Assembly (NCBI GenBank): GCA_006227775.1
Contig: SBFV01000197.1
Location: 1-6,126 of the forward strand
Length of the DNA: 6,126 nucleotides
Direction of reading: 5' to 3'
Source: Gammaproteobacteria bacterium
GTDB taxonomy: Bacteria; Pseudomonadota; Gammaproteobacteria; Chromatiales; Chromatiaceae
The position numbers and the translations under genes are program-made. The notes beneath the pieces were generated by a model. That model saw only the letters and a program-made list of their open reading frames with translations. It made no database searches and had not been told where the DNA came from. Shown piece after piece: positions 6,028 to 6,126 of this stretch (position 1 is its first letter; each line of letters opens with the position of its first letter).

Positions 6028-6126
6028 CACCGCACAATCGGGATCTGTCGCTTGGTCCCTGGCTGGTTGCGTCTGGGACATTCGTGTTGCGGAGCGCCGT
6101 GTCCAGGGTGCTCGGCGGTGCAAGGT

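Larger units (their letters stand above)
5766..6126. other. About 360 bases with no supported gene
   Basis: No reading frame here has a recognisable product. Three short overlapping minus-strand frames (ending at 5841, 5846 and 5938) begin only at GTG/TTG-type codons, overlap each other and match no family I know. The frame ending at 5846 is open to the right edge, so it could be the 3' end of a gene outside the window. The stretch does contain a pair of GTGTAAGT repeats (5780-5799), a direct repeat (5913-5923 and 6017-6027) and a long-range inverted repeat (5919-6007). It could be intergenic DNA or the remnant of a mobile element; the sequence does not decide. Confidence 0.5.

Overview
The window is GC-rich bacterial chromosome, with coding third positions dominated by G and C. 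The likely source is a gammaproteobacterium. Two things suggest this: the FolD sequence, and the arrangement of folD diverging from a Pro-Arg-His-Lys tRNA cluster with encoded CCA ends. A Chromatiales-type (purple sulfur bacterial) host would fit a genome that makes menaquinone, but this is inference and nothing in the window proves the lineage.

Layout. Positions 1-654 (+) hold the C-terminal part of a protein ending in a class III nucleotide-cyclase-like domain. Its frame is open to the left edge, so the gene is probably cut by the window. Positions 786-2174 (+; a TTG start at 738 is possible) encode isochorismate synthase MenF. Positions 2253-4088 (+) encode the ThDP enzyme MenD. The two make consecutive early steps of the classical menaquinone pathway: chorismate to isochorismate, then to SEPHCHC. 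The later genes (menH, menC, menE, menB, menA) are not here. A gap of about 200 bp with only weak stem-loops separates menD from folD (4292-5149, -), which converges on it. FolD is the bifunctional methylene-THF dehydrogenase/methenyl-THF cyclohydrolase.

Between folD and the tRNAs (5150-5302) lie two back-to-back sigma-70-type promoters: 5183-5210 (-) drives folD and 5240-5268 (+) drives the tRNAs. The tRNA transcription unit is Pro(TGG) 5303-5379, Arg(TCT) 5400-5476, His(GTG) 5546-5622 and Lys(CTT) 5647-5722. It is closed by an 11-bp-stem intrinsic terminator at 5731-5765.

The last 360 bases (about 5766-6126) contain no gene I can support. They hold a 12-bp-period pair of GTGTAAGT repeats just after the terminator, an imperfect long-range inverted repeat, and an 11-bp direct repeat. 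This could be the eroded edge of a tRNA-associated mobile element, but no integrase or duplicated tRNA end is visible.

I did not find a clear new multi-gene system. The more interesting points are the atypical active site of the cyclase domain, a very C-rich and G-poor menF/menD junction that could act as a Rho loading site, and the unexplained right end.
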